The notes under the pieces: model-generated
Database searches by the model: none
What the model saw: only the letters and a program-made list of their open reading frames with translations
Told to the model about the DNA's origin: nothing
In this document: positions 9,681-18,322 of the stretch, piece after piece
How the letters are laid out: each line of letters opens with the position of its first letter
How positions within the stretch are numbered: the first letter of the stretch is position 1
Source of the DNA: Pelomonas sp. Root1237
GTDB lineage: Bacteria > Pseudomonadota > Gammaproteobacteria > Burkholderiales > Burkholderiaceae_C
Direction of reading: 5' to 3'
Assembly (NCBI RefSeq): GCF_001425055.1
Contig: NZ_LMDK01000018.1
Location: forward strand, 186,001 to 250,000
Length of the DNA stretch: 64,000 bases
Program-made: the position numbers and the translations under genes

Positions 9681-10240
9681 AGGCCCATGCCGGGACGTCG
9701 CCCCGGCGGGCGACCTTCTTTTTGAGCGACCAAAAAGAAGGCAAAAAGTCGCCCCCGAACCGCCCGGCCCTTAGCTTCGCAGCGGGCTGCCCTGCGGTAC
9801 TCAGGCCTCGAGGCACCGCGCAAAACTCCCGCCGCTACGCTCTGGTCAAACAGTTGCGCGGAGTCAGAGCTTGAAGCTCGCTGCGCTCGCAGCCTCAAGG
9901 CCCTGCGTTCCTCGGCGGGCTCAGAGGGGGGGTGATGAACAGCCGCTGCCAGCCGGCTTTCGGGCTTGGCTGTTGGCTGTTGCGGCTGTTCTGGGGCCTC
10001 CCCTTCTAAACCGCCGAGAAGCGCAGAAGCCCAGGGCGCGAGCACAGCGAGCTTCAAGCTCTGACTTCGCGCCCCTTTGTTTGAACGGAGCGTAGCGAAG
10101 TGAGTTGGGCGCGGCCCTGGGATTCGAGCATCGCAGGGAACCCGAAGGGCGGTTTTGCAGGGGAGAGCTTTTTGCCTACTTTTTGGCGGCGCAAAAAGTA
10201 GGTCGCCCGCCGGGGCGAACTCCCGGCTGGGCGTAGGCGG
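9681..10240. repeat. ~560-bp imperfect palindromic element between macA and macB
   Basis: The 627-bp gap between macA and macB is almost entirely one long inverted repeat; no credible gene lies in it. The outer core CGCCCCGGCGGGCGAC (9699-9714) returns as its reverse complement at 10202-10217. Moving inward, the arms match through a local hairpin block (CTTCTTTTT with AAAAAGAAGG left, CTACTTTTT with AAAAAGTAGG right) and AACCGCCC. They then match through CGCTACGCTC, TCAAACA and GTCAGAGCTTGAAGCTCGCT (left, 9863-9882), and through CTCGGCGG and GAACAGCCGC near the centre. The arms are similar but not identical, so this is an old, diverged palindrome able to form nested hairpins. It could be a dispersed repeat, an attenuator or a transcription terminator. 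Confidence 0.85.
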
Positions 10241-10274
10241 CAACCCGCCTCCCGTCGAAGCGAAGCGAGCCATG

Positions 10275-11426
10275 TCAGTTGCTCGCAGCGCTGGCACCCG
10301 AAGCCGCCGCATCCGCCGCACTCGGCGGCGCCAGCAGCACCTTCTCGCCGGCCTTCAGGCCATCCAGCACCTGCACCTTGGCGCCGTCCTGCAGGCCGAC
10401 CTTGACCTGCCGCGGCGTCTGCTTGTTCGCCGCGTCCAGCACCTGCACCGTGAAGCGGCCGTCCTTGCCGCGCTCGCCCAGGGCGACGATGGGCATGGCC
10501 AGCACCTGCTTGGCGGAGCCGGTCTCGATGTCGACCTGCACCGTCATGTCGCTGAACAGCGCCCGCTCGCGGTTGTCCACCTCGAACAGCACGTTGTAGA
10601 ACACCGCATTGCCCGCGCGCTCCGGCACGGGCTGGATGACGCGCACCTTGCCCTCGTAGCGCTTGCCTTCGCCAGACAGCGTGGTGAAGCGCGCCGTCTG
10701 GCCGACCTTGATGGCCTGGATGTCGGCCTCGGGCACCTTGGTGCGCACGGTGATGGTGTCCAGATCGGCCAGCGTCAGGATGACGGGCGTGATCTGCACC
10801 GAGATCAGCGTCTGGCCCACCTGCACGGGCAGGTTGACGACGGTGCCGTTCATGGGCGCGGTGATGCGCGTGTAGGAGAGGCTGACCTTCTTCTTGTCCA
10901 GCTCGGCCTGCAGGCGCGTGAGGTTGGCGGCCTGGCCACGCAGGTCGGCTTCGATCTTGGCGATGTCGATCTCGGCCTTCTCGGCTTCGTTGCCCGAAGT
11001 GGCCTGGCCGGCCAGCAGGCGCTGCTGGCGCTTGAGTTCGCGGCGGGCGGCTTCGGCGTCGACGCGGCGGCTGTCGATGGACGCGCTGGCCTGGGCCACC
11101 GCGGCTTCGGCTTGCGCCACGTCGCTGCGCGCCAGCTCGGGGTCGAGGCTGACGAGCAGGTCGCCCTTCTTGACTTGATGGCCCAACTCGATGTGGATGG
11201 TCTGGACCTGGCCGCTGACCTGGGCGCCGACGTCGACGCGCGTCTTGGCCTGCAGCACGCCGGCGGCCTGCACGGTCTGGGTCACGTCAGCCAGGGCGAC
11301 GACGCCGCTGGGCGGCGGTGGCGGCGGCGGCGGCGTGCGGGTGAACCACCAGGTGGCCCCGCCAGCGGCGAGCACGGCGATGACGATCAGGCGCACGCGC
11401 CAGCGTTTCAGAAAAGAAGCTTTCAT
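10275..11426 (-). CDS. macA: MacA-type periplasmic adaptor (membrane fusion protein)
   Basis: A 383-residue inner-membrane-anchored periplasmic adaptor. Residues 10-28 form an N-terminal membrane anchor (VRLIVIAVLAAGGATWWF). It is followed by a run of eight prolines, a biotinyl-lipoyl half-motif (GVLQAKTRVDVGAQVSGQV), an alpha-helical hairpin (AQAEAAVAQASASIDSRRVD through LTRLQAELDKKK), the second lipoyl half (ITAPMNGTVVNLPVQVGQTL) and beta-barrel and membrane-proximal domains. This order is that of MacA, which stimulates MacB and bridges to the TolC-like channel. It is the first gene of the minus-strand exporter set. The C-terminus ends in a low-complexity Ala/Ser tail. Confidence 0.93.
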   Translation of the reverse strand: MKASFLKRWRVRLIVIAVLAAGGATWWFTRTPPPPPPPPSGVVALADVTQTVQAAGVLQAKTRVDVGAQVSGQVQTIHIELGHQVKKGDLLVSLDPELARSDVAQAEAAVAQASASIDSRRVDAEAARRELKRQQRLLAGQATSGNEAEKAEIDIAKIEADLRGQAANLTRLQAELDKKKVSLSYTRITAPMNGTVVNLPVQVGQTLISVQITPVILTLADLDTITVRTKVPEADIQAIKVGQTARFTTLSGEGKRYEGKVRVIQPVPERAGNAVFYNVLFEVDNRERALFSDMTVQVDIETGSAKQVLAMPIVALGERGKDGRFTVQVLDAANKQTPRQVKVGLQDGAKVQVLDGLKAGEKVLLAPPSAADAAASGASAASN

Positions 11427-11603
11427 GTCCCTCCCAGGACGATGGGGTCTTATTCGCCCCTTCCGGCCGGCGTTGGCGTGATGGGTCGGCTAGCGTAGCA
11501 GTTGAACGGAGCCTGCCGGCCCCACTTCACACATCGTCGTGAGTGAAGCGCCGCTTGGCAAAAGTCATGTGGGGTCAAGGCTTGCGCACTTCAAGCCTGC
11601 GCA

Positions 11604-13514
11604 TCAGCGACTGTGCGACGTGAGCCGCGCCAGCGGCGACGCCATGCTGACGCCGGGGGCCGCCGTGCTGGCTCCGCGCCCCGGTTTGCCCTCGTCGTCC
11701 TCGCCGCCGACGGTCAGCGCGGCAATGCTGTCGGGGCTGCGGCGCATGGCCACGCCCACGGCCAGGATGTCGATGACCAGCAGGTGCAGGATGCGGCTGA
11801 CCATGGGCAGGTGGGTGGCGATGTCCTCGATGTGGTCGACGATCAGCGTTGCATCTGCCTTCTTGGCCAGCGGGCTCTGGCTGGCCGTGATGGCCACGAC
11901 CTTGGCGCCGCGTTCCTGCGCCTTCTCGACGACGGACAGCAGCTCGGGCAGGCGGCCGCCGCTGCTGATGACGACGGCCACGTCGCCCTCGCGCAGCACA
12001 TCGGCGGCCAGCAGCTGCAGGCGCGGGTCGGTGTAGGCGCCGCAGGGCATGCCAAAGCGCAGGAATTTGAACTGCGCGTCCTGGGCGACGACGCCGTAAT
12101 GGCCGAGGGCGAAGAACTCGATGCGGTGAGCCGACAGCAGCATGTCGATGGCGCGGTCGATGGTGTCGCGGTTCAGATGGCTGCGCACCTGCAGGATGGC
12201 GCTGGCGGTGTTGCCCAGCACCTTGGCGCCCAGCTCCAGCATGGAGTCGTTGGTGTTGACCTGGGTGTGCGTCACCGGCACCGTGCCCGTCAGGCCGGAA
12301 GCCAGGCGCAGCTTGAAGTCGGACAGGCCCTCGCAACCCAGCGAGCGGCAGAAGCGGATGACGGTGGGCTGGCTGACGCCGGCGGCGCGGGCGATCTCGG
12401 CGATGGGATCGTTCAGCACCGAGCGCGGCTGGGCCAGCACCAGGTCGGCCACGCGCAGTTCGGCCGGCGACAGCTCGCTGCGGGCGCGGCGGATCTGGCC
12501 GAGGATGGCCGAGCCGGGCGAGGCCTGCAGATTGCGCAGCTGGTTCTCGAGGATGGCCGAGGCGCCCTTGAAGGTGGCGTGCTCGGCGGTGATGACGAAG
12601 GTCGGGATGGCCGACACGTACTCGCGGAAGCGCCCCTTGTCCTCGAAGCGCTCGCGGAAGGGGCTGCGGTCGAAATACTCGCCCAGGCGCGGCACGATGC
12701 CGCCGCCGATATAGATGCCGCCCAGCGATCCCAGCGTCACCGCCAGGTTGGCCGCGGCCGTGCCGAGCAGGCCGCAGAAGACCTCCAGCGTCTCCAGGCA
12801 CAGCTTGTCGCCTTGTTCCAGCGCGCGCTGGGTGATGGCGGGGGCGAGCAGGGGCTCGGCATCGGTGACACCGTTGCGGTCGGCCAGGGCCTTGTAGATC
12901 AGCTCCAGGCCGGGGCCGGAGATCAGGCGTTCGTAGGACACGTGATCCAAGGTCCGCCAGGCGAACTTCAGGATGTCCATCTCGCGCTCATCGCGCGGGC
13001 CGAAGTTGACGTGGCCGCCCTCAGTGCCGAGCGCAATCCAGCCTTCCCCGGCCGGGATCAGCCCCGACACGCCCAGGCCCGTACCCGCGCCCAGCAGGCC
13101 GATGACGCTGGGTCGGCGCGCCTGGCCGCCGCCGACCTGGTGCACATCCACTTCGGCCAGCCGGGGCAGGGCCATGGCCAGGGCGGTGAAGTCGTTGACG
13201 ACGACGAGGGTGTCCAGGCTCAGGCGCTGGCGCATCTCGTCGATGGAGAACTGCCAGTGGTAGTTGGTCATGCGCACCCGATCGCCTTCGACCGGGTTGG
13301 CGATGGCGATGGCCGCATGCGCGATTTGCTGTGCGCCGCCGTCCTGCCAGCTCAGGCCTTGCAGATAGGCGCGCACGGCGGCGTGGAAGTCGGCGTGGTC
13401 GGCGCAGCGCAGCGAGGCCATCTGCGTGAACTCACCCGGGCCGACTTCCAGCGCGAAACGAGCATAGGTGCCGCCAATATCGGCAAGCAGGCGGGGGCTG
13501 TCGAAACGGGGCAT
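11604..13514 (-). CDS. Bifunctional glucokinase / HexR-like RpiR regulator
   Basis: A 636-residue fusion. Residues 1-335 are a complete Glk-type glucokinase: phosphate-binding LLADIGGTYARF (9-20), catalytic Asp108 in VVVNDF, LGAGTGLGVSG (141-151) and GTEGGHVNFGP (163-173). It phosphorylates glucose to glucose-6-phosphate. Residues 340-410 form an RpiR/HexR winged HTH (IAEIARAAGVSQPTVIRF at 371-388). Residues about 455-590 form a sugar-isomerase (SIS) domain with VVISSGGRLPEL, which in HexR binds 2-keto-3-deoxy-6-phosphogluconate. About 45 disordered residues end the protein. Glk-HexR fusions are known from Burkholderiales. The gene is divergent from a second glucokinase. A perfect TGTAG-N5-CTACA palindrome lies 108 bp upstream, so it may control itself and other genes carrying this site (inference). 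Confidence 0.93.
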   Translation of the reverse strand: MPRFDSPRLLADIGGTYARFALEVGPGEFTQMASLRCADHADFHAAVRAYLQGLSWQDGGAQQIAHAAIAIANPVEGDRVRMTNYHWQFSIDEMRQRLSLDTLVVVNDFTALAMALPRLAEVDVHQVGGGQARRPSVIGLLGAGTGLGVSGLIPAGEGWIALGTEGGHVNFGPRDEREMDILKFAWRTLDHVSYERLISGPGLELIYKALADRNGVTDAEPLLAPAITQRALEQGDKLCLETLEVFCGLLGTAAANLAVTLGSLGGIYIGGGIVPRLGEYFDRSPFRERFEDKGRFREYVSAIPTFVITAEHATFKGASAILENQLRNLQASPGSAILGQIRRARSELSPAELRVADLVLAQPRSVLNDPIAEIARAAGVSQPTVIRFCRSLGCEGLSDFKLRLASGLTGTVPVTHTQVNTNDSMLELGAKVLGNTASAILQVRSHLNRDTIDRAIDMLLSAHRIEFFALGHYGVVAQDAQFKFLRFGMPCGAYTDPRLQLLAADVLREGDVAVVISSGGRLPELLSVVEKAQERGAKVVAITASQSPLAKKADATLIVDHIEDIATHLPMVSRILHLLVIDILAVGVAMRRSPDSIAALTVGGEDDEGKPGRGASTAAPGVSMASPLARLTSHSR

Positions 13515-13621
13515 GGGCGCTGAAGGAACCTGAGGAAAGACGGGCGATTATCAGCAGGCGCGCAGGCGACCTGCCTTGGACCCTTTCGGGGGCGATTCCT
13601 GGTGTGGAAGCTCAAACAGGT

Positions 13622-13636
13622 TGTAGCTTCACTACA
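13622..13636. promoter_or_regulatory. TGTAG-N5-CTACA operator, copy 1 (perfect)
   Basis: TGTAGCTTCACTACA has perfect 5-bp arms. It lies 108 bp upstream of the glucokinase-HexR fusion start. The form is close to the HexR consensus as I recall it (TGTARTWWWAYTACA). Confidence 0.65.
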
Positions 13637-13745
13637 GATCCTCGGCAATCGAGTTTCCCCAGGGCGATGGCTGGCTTGCCGGGAGTTGAAAGCGTTTTCT
13701 CATTCGAGATTTGATTCCAAGGGCGAGTATGTATTGTCGATTTGA

Positions 13746-13760
13746 TGTAGTTTTGCTACC
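13746..13760. promoter_or_regulatory. TGTAG-N5-CTACA operator, copy 2
   Basis: TGTAGTTTTGCTACC matches 9 of 10 arm bases. It is 104 bp upstream of the ATG of the stand-alone glucokinase, on the other side of the divergent region from copy 1. Confidence 0.6.
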
Positions 13761-13863
13761 GTCCGCCGCGACCGTACTACACCCTTTTCAGCCCTGTGTT
13801 TGCCACTGTCCGACTCCTGAATATCCGCTGCCTTGCGCCCCTCCTTGTTTCGGGAGTTCCTGT

Positions 13864-14856
13864 ATGAGTGCCGCCTACCCTTGGTTGGTGGCCGACGTCG
13901 GCGGCACCAATGCGCGTTTCGGCACCGTTGCCGGCCCCGGCGCCGCAGTGGAAGACGTGCGGGTGCTGTCGGTGGCGGGCCATGCGGGCCCGGCGGCCGC
14001 AGTGCGCGCATATCTGCAGGGGCAGCCAGCCGGCAAGGCCAAGCCGCAAAGTGCGGCCTTTGCGCTCGCGACGGCGCTGGACGGCGATCACATCGAGCTG
14101 ACCAACGGTGCCTGGAGCTTCTCGCGCGCCGGCACGCAGGCCGAACTGGGCCTGAAGACGCTGCTCTGCCTGAATGATTTCGAGGCCCAGGCGCTGTCGC
14201 TGCCGCGGCTGCGGGCCGACCAGCTGCGTGCCTGGGGTGCGCCCCCGCCGGCGACCGGTGATGTGGCTGTGGGCACGGTCATGGCTGTCATCGGCCCGGG
14301 CACGGGCCTGGGCGTGGGCGGCGTCGTGCGCGCACCCGGGCGCTGGCTGGCGCTGCCGGGTGAGGGTGGGCACGCGACGCTGGCGCCGGCGGACGATTTT
14401 GAGAGCGCCGTGCTGAGCCAGGCGCGCCGCGAGTTCCCGCATGTGTCGGCCGAGCGCTTCCTGTCGGGCATCGGGCTGCCGGTGCTGTGCCGCGCCGTCG
14501 CGGCCGCGCTCGGCGAGGGCGAAGACGTCAGCTCGCTGCCGACCGAGCAGATCGTCGCCCGGGGCCTGGCCGGTGAATCGACTGCTTGCGTGCGCACGCT
14601 GGATCTCTTCTGCGCCATGCTGGGTGGTTTCGCCGGCAGCGTCGCGCTGACGCTGGGTTCGCGCGGCGGCGTCTTCATCGGCGGCGGCATCGTGCCGCGC
14701 CTGGGCGAGCGCTTCTTCCAATCGGAGTTCCGCGCCCGTTTCGAGGCCAAGGGGCGCTTCCAGCCCTTCCTGGCGGGCATCCCCACGGCCCTCATCACCG
14801 ACACGCTGGCCGCATTGTCCGGCGCCGCCCTGGCGCTGGAGCAGGCCGACGCCTGA
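13864..14856 (+). CDS. glk: Glucokinase
   Basis: A 330-residue cytoplasmic glucokinase of the E. coli Glk type. The start is ATG 13864 (MSAAYPWLVADVGGTNARFG) because the phosphate-binding motif follows directly. Catalytic Asp105 lies in LCLNDFEAQAL; IGPGTGLGVGG and LPGEGGHATLAP are the other sugar/ATP-binding signatures. The C-terminal GGVFIGGGIVPRLGERF stretch is nearly the same as in the fused glucokinase on the other strand, so the two are paralogs. It would phosphorylate glucose released by the amylases and MalQ. A strong terminator hairpin follows directly, so the gene is probably monocistronic. The upstream operator copy suggests common control with the starch genes. Confidence 0.94.
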   Translation: MSAAYPWLVADVGGTNARFGTVAGPGAAVEDVRVLSVAGHAGPAAAVRAYLQGQPAGKAKPQSAAFALATALDGDHIELTNGAWSFSRAGTQAELGLKTLLCLNDFEAQALSLPRLRADQLRAWGAPPPATGDVAVGTVMAVIGPGTGLGVGGVVRAPGRWLALPGEGGHATLAPADDFESAVLSQARREFPHVSAERFLSGIGLPVLCRAVAAALGEGEDVSSLPTEQIVARGLAGESTACVRTLDLFCAMLGGFAGSVALTLGSRGGVFIGGGIVPRLGERFFQSEFRARFEAKGRFQPFLAGIPTALITDTLAALSGAALALEQADA

Positions 14857-14857
14857 C

Positions 14858-14884
14858 ACGGCGCGCGCGGTCTGCGCGCGCCGT
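14858..14884 (+). terminator. Rho-independent-like terminator after glk
   Basis: A perfect 11-bp stem (ACGGCGCGCGC with GCGCGCGCCGT) with a 5-nt loop begins 2 bp after the glk stop. It is followed by CTTCTC rather than a full T-run, so the hairpin is certain and efficient termination is likely but not proven. Confidence 0.7.
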
Positions 14885-15040
14885 CTTCTCACACGCGATC
14901 TTTGGCACCACGCCGCCGCCGCGCGGCCGGTGTGGCTTCGCCTTGCGTGCTCTCGCCTTGCATGACCGCCCTTGCGCCTTGCGTCGCCCGGACGCGATTG
15001 GTCACGCCGGCAGACCTGTTGTTAACCCCTAAGTTGATGC

Positions 15041-15055
15041 TGTAGTTGCGCTACA
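15041..15055. promoter_or_regulatory. TGTAG-N5-CTACA operator, copy 3 (perfect)
   Basis: TGTAGTTGCGCTACA has perfect arms. It is in the upstream region of the TonB-dependent receptor gene, 256 bp before its start codon, directly followed by a TTGACT hexamer (15059-15064) that could be a -35 element. Confidence 0.65.
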
Positions 15056-15193
15056 AGTTTTGACTTCTTGCGTAGTTGTTCGCCCTGATGTTTCGCCGGC
15101 AGTGTCAATTCCATGCTGGTTTACCCGCGGTTTTTGACTGAAATCGGGTCGTTTCTTCGCAACGTCTAGGGTTTACGCAGATGCTGGAAAAAA

Positions 15194-15208
15194 TCTAGTT
15201 TTGATACA
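15194..15208. promoter_or_regulatory. TGTAG-N5-CTACA operator, copy 4 (degenerate)
   Basis: TCTAGTTTTGATACA matches 8 of 10 arm bases and shares the TTTTG spacer of copies 2 and 8. It lies 103 bp upstream of the TonB-receptor start, nearly the same distance as copy 2 from glk. Confidence 0.4.
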
Positions 15209-15311
15209 AACCTGCTCGAGACGTTGGGTTCTCGCCCACGAGACGCGCGCCGGTGGCCCCGGAGGCGGACTTCGGGCCAAGCCGTTTTCCAATGAACTAG
15301 AGGAGACATTC

Positions 15312-18101
15312 ATGACCATGAGCCAAGACAAGTGCGGGTCGGGCACCGCGGCGTCGTTCCGCATCAGTCCGATTGCCATCGGCTGCACATTGCTGATCGC
15401 CGCCGCAGGCGCACAAGCGCAGACCCAGCAACTCGAAACGGTGACCGTCACCGGCATCCGCAGAGGCATCGAGGCATCGATCTCGGTCAAGAAGAACGCC
15501 GACAACATCGTTGAGTCGGTCTCGGCCGAAGACATCGGCAAGCTGCCCGACATCAGCATCGCCGAGTCCATCGGCCGCCTGCCGGGCCTTTCCGCCCAGC
15601 GCGTGGCGGGTCGCGCCCAGGTCATCAGCGTGCGCGGCCTGTCGCCCGATTTCGCCACCTCGCTGCTCAACGGCCGTGAGCTGGTGAGCACCGGCGACAA
15701 CCGCTCGGTCGAGTTCGATCAATACCCCTCCGAGCTGCTGGCCGGCGTGAGCGTCTACAAGACGCCGGACGGCGGCCTGGTCGGCCAGGGCCTGTCCGGC
15801 ACCATCGACATGCAGACCGTGCGCCCGTTGAACTTCGGCAGCCGCGTGATGGCCGTCAACGTGCGCGGTCAGAGGAATTCGCTGGGCGGTGCCGCCGGTT
15901 CCAAGGGCACGGGCAACCGCGTCAGTGCCAGCTACATCGACCAGTTCGCCGACCGCACCGTCGGTCTGGTGCTGGGCTATGCCCACCAGGAAACCCCGAT
16001 CCAGGAAGAGCAGGTCGGCCTGTACGAGCCCTGGCAGTCGCTGGGCGCCGGCTGGCGTCCGGGCGTGGCGGCAGGTACGTTCTATTCCGATGGCATCAAG
16101 GCCCTGCGCCGCACCGGGGTGAACAAGCGCGACGCCTTCATGGCGACCGCCGAGTTCCGCCCGAACAAGGACTTCACCAGCGTGGTGGACTACTACCACA
16201 CCAGGGCCACGCAGGAGGACACCGCGAACCAGTTTGAAGTCAATCTCGGCGGCTACAACGGCGGTTACAACCCGGGCCTGAACATCGCTTCCCCGGTGGT
16301 GAACGGCAACAACACCTTCGTCGGCGGCAGCGCCAGCGGCCTGTACCCGCTGGTGCGTGGCATGTACAACGACCGCAGGGACACCATCGATGCCTTCGGC
16401 TGGAACAACAAGCTCAAGCTGGCCGGCGGTGGCACGCTGACGGCGGATGTGAGCTACTCCAAGGCTGACCGCAAGGAAACCAATCTCGAGAACAACACGC
16501 AGTTGCTGCCCACCGGCGCAACCGCACCGCTGGACACCCTGAAGCTGAATTTCGCCACGTCCAGTTTCCCGACGCTGACCCCCACGCTGAACTACTCCGA
16601 CCCGACCAAGCTGTTCCTGCGCGGCACGATCTACGGCTCGGGCTACGGCAAGCGTCCCAGCGTCGAGGACGAGCTCAAGTCGTTCAAGCTGGCTGGCAAC
16701 TTCCCGCTGCCGGATTCGATCAAGGGCTTCTTCCAGGACGTGGACCTGGGTGTCAACTACGCCGACCGCTCCAAGAAGAAGCGCCAGCCCGAGGGCAACA
16801 TCAACGTCGGCTCGCAGGGTGACACCGCCATTGCCAGCGACCTGCAGTACGCCCCCGTGGACCTGAGCTTTGCGGGCCTGGGCAGCATCCCGGCCTGGAA
16901 CGTGCCGGGCGCCGTGTCGCGCTACATGACTTTCAACCCCAGCGAGACCAGCGCAGCCTATCTGATCCCCAAGGCCTGGAACGTGTACGAAAAGGCCACC
17001 ACCGGCTTCATCAAGGGCAACATCGACACCGAGTTGGGCGGCATCCCCATGCGCGGCAACGTGGGCCTGCAAGTCATCCGCGTGGATCAGTCGTCCACGT
17101 CGAACTATTGGGACAGCAACGCGCCCGCCGGCAGCAATGTCAAGACCAACAGCGACGGCAAGGTGCGCACCGACGTGCTGCCAAGCATGAACCTGGCTTT
17201 CTCGCTGGCCGATGACCAGACCCTGCGCGTGGCCCTGGCCCGCCAGATGGCCCGCCCGCGCGTGGACCAGCTCCGCTCGGGCATCGAGTTCGGCGTCGAC
17301 AACTCGACCGGCAAGCCCGGCGCCAGCGGCGGCAACCCCAAGGCCGATCCGTGGATCGCCAATGCCTTCGACGTGTCCTATGAGAAGTACTTCGGCACCA
17401 AGGCCTATATCGCCGCGGCGGGCTTCTACAAGGACTTGAAGAGCTACATCTACACCCAGAAACAGGACGGCTACGACTTCACGGACTTCGTCAAAAGCTA
17501 CACGCCGCCGAACACGTGCACGACGCCTGCCGGCCCCAATCAGCCTTGTCCCGCCGCGCTGCCCACGGGTACGTTCACGGCGCCGTTCAACGGCAAGGGC
17601 GGGAAGTTGTCTGGTGTCGAGCTCTCGGCCTCGCTGCCGCTGAGCCTCGTCTCCGACACCTTCAAGGGCTTTGGCATCCAGGCCAGCGCCAGCTTCACCC
17701 ACAGCAGCATCAAGATCCAGGATCCGGAGAGTGCGAGCAGCGTGGGTGGCGGCGACATCGCGCTGCCCGGCCTGTCCAAGCGGGTCTACAACCTGACGGC
17801 CTACTACGAGGCCAATGGGTTCGAGGCCCGCGTGAGCCAGCGCCGCCGCTCGGACTTCATTGGTGAAATCGGCAACTTCAACGGCTCACGTACCCTGCGC
17901 TACGTTGTTGGCGAGAAGATCACCGACCTCCAACTGGGCTACTCCTTCAACGAGGGCGCCTTCAAGGGTCTGGGGCTGCTGTTCCAGGTCAACAACCTGA
18001 CCAACGAGGCTTACCAAACCTACGCCGGCACCAAGGATCGCCCGTTGGAGTACATCCGCTGGGGGCGCACCTTCCTGCTGGGGGCGAACTACAAGTTCTG
18101 A
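15312..18101 (+). CDS. TonB-dependent receptor, probable maltodextrin transporter
   Basis: A 929-residue outer-membrane receptor. The start is ATG 15312, preceded by AGAGGAGA and beginning a signal peptide that ends near AGAQAQ (residue 37). A TonB box, ETVTVTG, follows at 42-48. The plug domain shows NIVESVSAEDIGKLPD, SIGRLPGLSAQRV and VISVRGLSPDF. The long beta-barrel ends with the aromatic terminal residue typical of outer-membrane proteins (LGANYKF). The family with these plug motifs includes MalA of Caulobacter, which imports maltodextrins. Placement among glucokinase, amylase and mal genes supports that substrate (inference). It is followed by a clear terminator and is probably expressed from its own operator-controlled promoter. 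Confidence 0.93.
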   Translation: MTMSQDKCGSGTAASFRISPIAIGCTLLIAAAGAQAQTQQLETVTVTGIRRGIEASISVKKNADNIVESVSAEDIGKLPDISIAESIGRLPGLSAQRVAGRAQVISVRGLSPDFATSLLNGRELVSTGDNRSVEFDQYPSELLAGVSVYKTPDGGLVGQGLSGTIDMQTVRPLNFGSRVMAVNVRGQRNSLGGAAGSKGTGNRVSASYIDQFADRTVGLVLGYAHQETPIQEEQVGLYEPWQSLGAGWRPGVAAGTFYSDGIKALRRTGVNKRDAFMATAEFRPNKDFTSVVDYYHTRATQEDTANQFEVNLGGYNGGYNPGLNIASPVVNGNNTFVGGSASGLYPLVRGMYNDRRDTIDAFGWNNKLKLAGGGTLTADVSYSKADRKETNLENNTQLLPTGATAPLDTLKLNFATSSFPTLTPTLNYSDPTKLFLRGTIYGSGYGKRPSVEDELKSFKLAGNFPLPDSIKGFFQDVDLGVNYADRSKKKRQPEGNINVGSQGDTAIASDLQYAPVDLSFAGLGSIPAWNVPGAVSRYMTFNPSETSAAYLIPKAWNVYEKATTGFIKGNIDTELGGIPMRGNVGLQVIRVDQSSTSNYWDSNAPAGSNVKTNSDGKVRTDVLPSMNLAFSLADDQTLRVALARQMARPRVDQLRSGIEFGVDNSTGKPGASGGNPKADPWIANAFDVSYEKYFGTKAYIAAAGFYKDLKSYIYTQKQDGYDFTDFVKSYTPPNTCTTPAGPNQPCPAALPTGTFTAPFNGKGGKLSGVELSASLPLSLVSDTFKGFGIQASASFTHSSIKIQDPESASSVGGGDIALPGLSKRVYNLTAYYEANGFEARVSQRRRSDFIGEIGNFNGSRTLRYVVGEKITDLQLGYSFNEGAFKGLGLLFQVNNLTNEAYQTYAGTKDRPLEYIRWGRTFLLGANYKF

Positions 18102-18120
18102 TGCTTCGGTGTTGAATGAG

Positions 18121-18144
18121 GCCCGGCCGTGCGCCGGGCTTTTT
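18121..18144 (+). terminator. Rho-independent terminator after the TonB-dependent receptor
   Basis: GCCCGGC, a 5-nt loop, GCCGGGC and then five T residues. It starts 20 bp after the receptor stop codon and separates it from the amylase gene downstream. Confidence 0.85.
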
Positions 18145-18322
18145 CGTTTGGGGGCCCTCATCGGCCCGGTCGGGAGACGGGCGATGATTCAGGGGACACA
18201 TGACGCACAAGCTGGAGAGAAGCTCGACCTCTGTCGCACGCATGGACGCATCTACCGTTTCAGCGGCGCCACCGCTTGCCACTTGCCCGCGATCACGCAG
18301 CACGTCCCTCATCGAGACCGCC

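Larger units (their letters stand above)
13515..13863. other. Divergent promoter region between the two glucokinase genes
   Basis: This 349-bp gap contains no credible gene. It is AT-richer than its surroundings and holds two copies of the TGTAG-N5-CTACA palindrome (13622-13636 and 13746-13760), so it is best read as the shared regulatory region. An open frame entering the gap from 13711 in phase with the plus-strand glucokinase is not family-like before ATG 13864. I could not place convincing -35/-10 pairs. Confidence 0.6.
14885..15311. other. Upstream regulatory region of the TonB-dependent receptor gene
   Basis: About 430 bp without a credible gene. The first half shows nothing I can assign. 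The second half turns AT-rich and carries one perfect and one degenerate operator copy (15041-15055, 15194-15208), an extra half-site GTAGTTG near 15072 and the ribosome-binding site AGAGGAGA just before ATG 15312. The long leader between the perfect palindrome and the start codon (about 255 bp) leaves room for a 5' UTR element, but I see no recognisable riboswitch. Confidence 0.55.

Noticed and set aside
9681-10240. Possible insertion sequence or genes in the macA-macB gap
   Set aside because: Open frames in the palindrome are low-complexity and mirror each other; there is no transposase motif, so it is treated as a non-coding repeat.
11521-11574. Hairpin-like sequence after the glucokinase-HexR gene (CTTCAC/GTGAAG)
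   Set aside because: The stem is short with a long loop and no T-run, so I did not call a terminator.
13515-13863. LacI-type reading of the TGTAG palindromes
   Set aside because: LacI operators usually have even length with a central CG, which these lack. I kept the RpiR/HexR reading as preferred but could not exclude a LacI-family regulator outside the window.
15297-17702. Open frame of 801 codons on the minus strand
   Set aside because: It is antisense to the TonB-dependent receptor; no family features.
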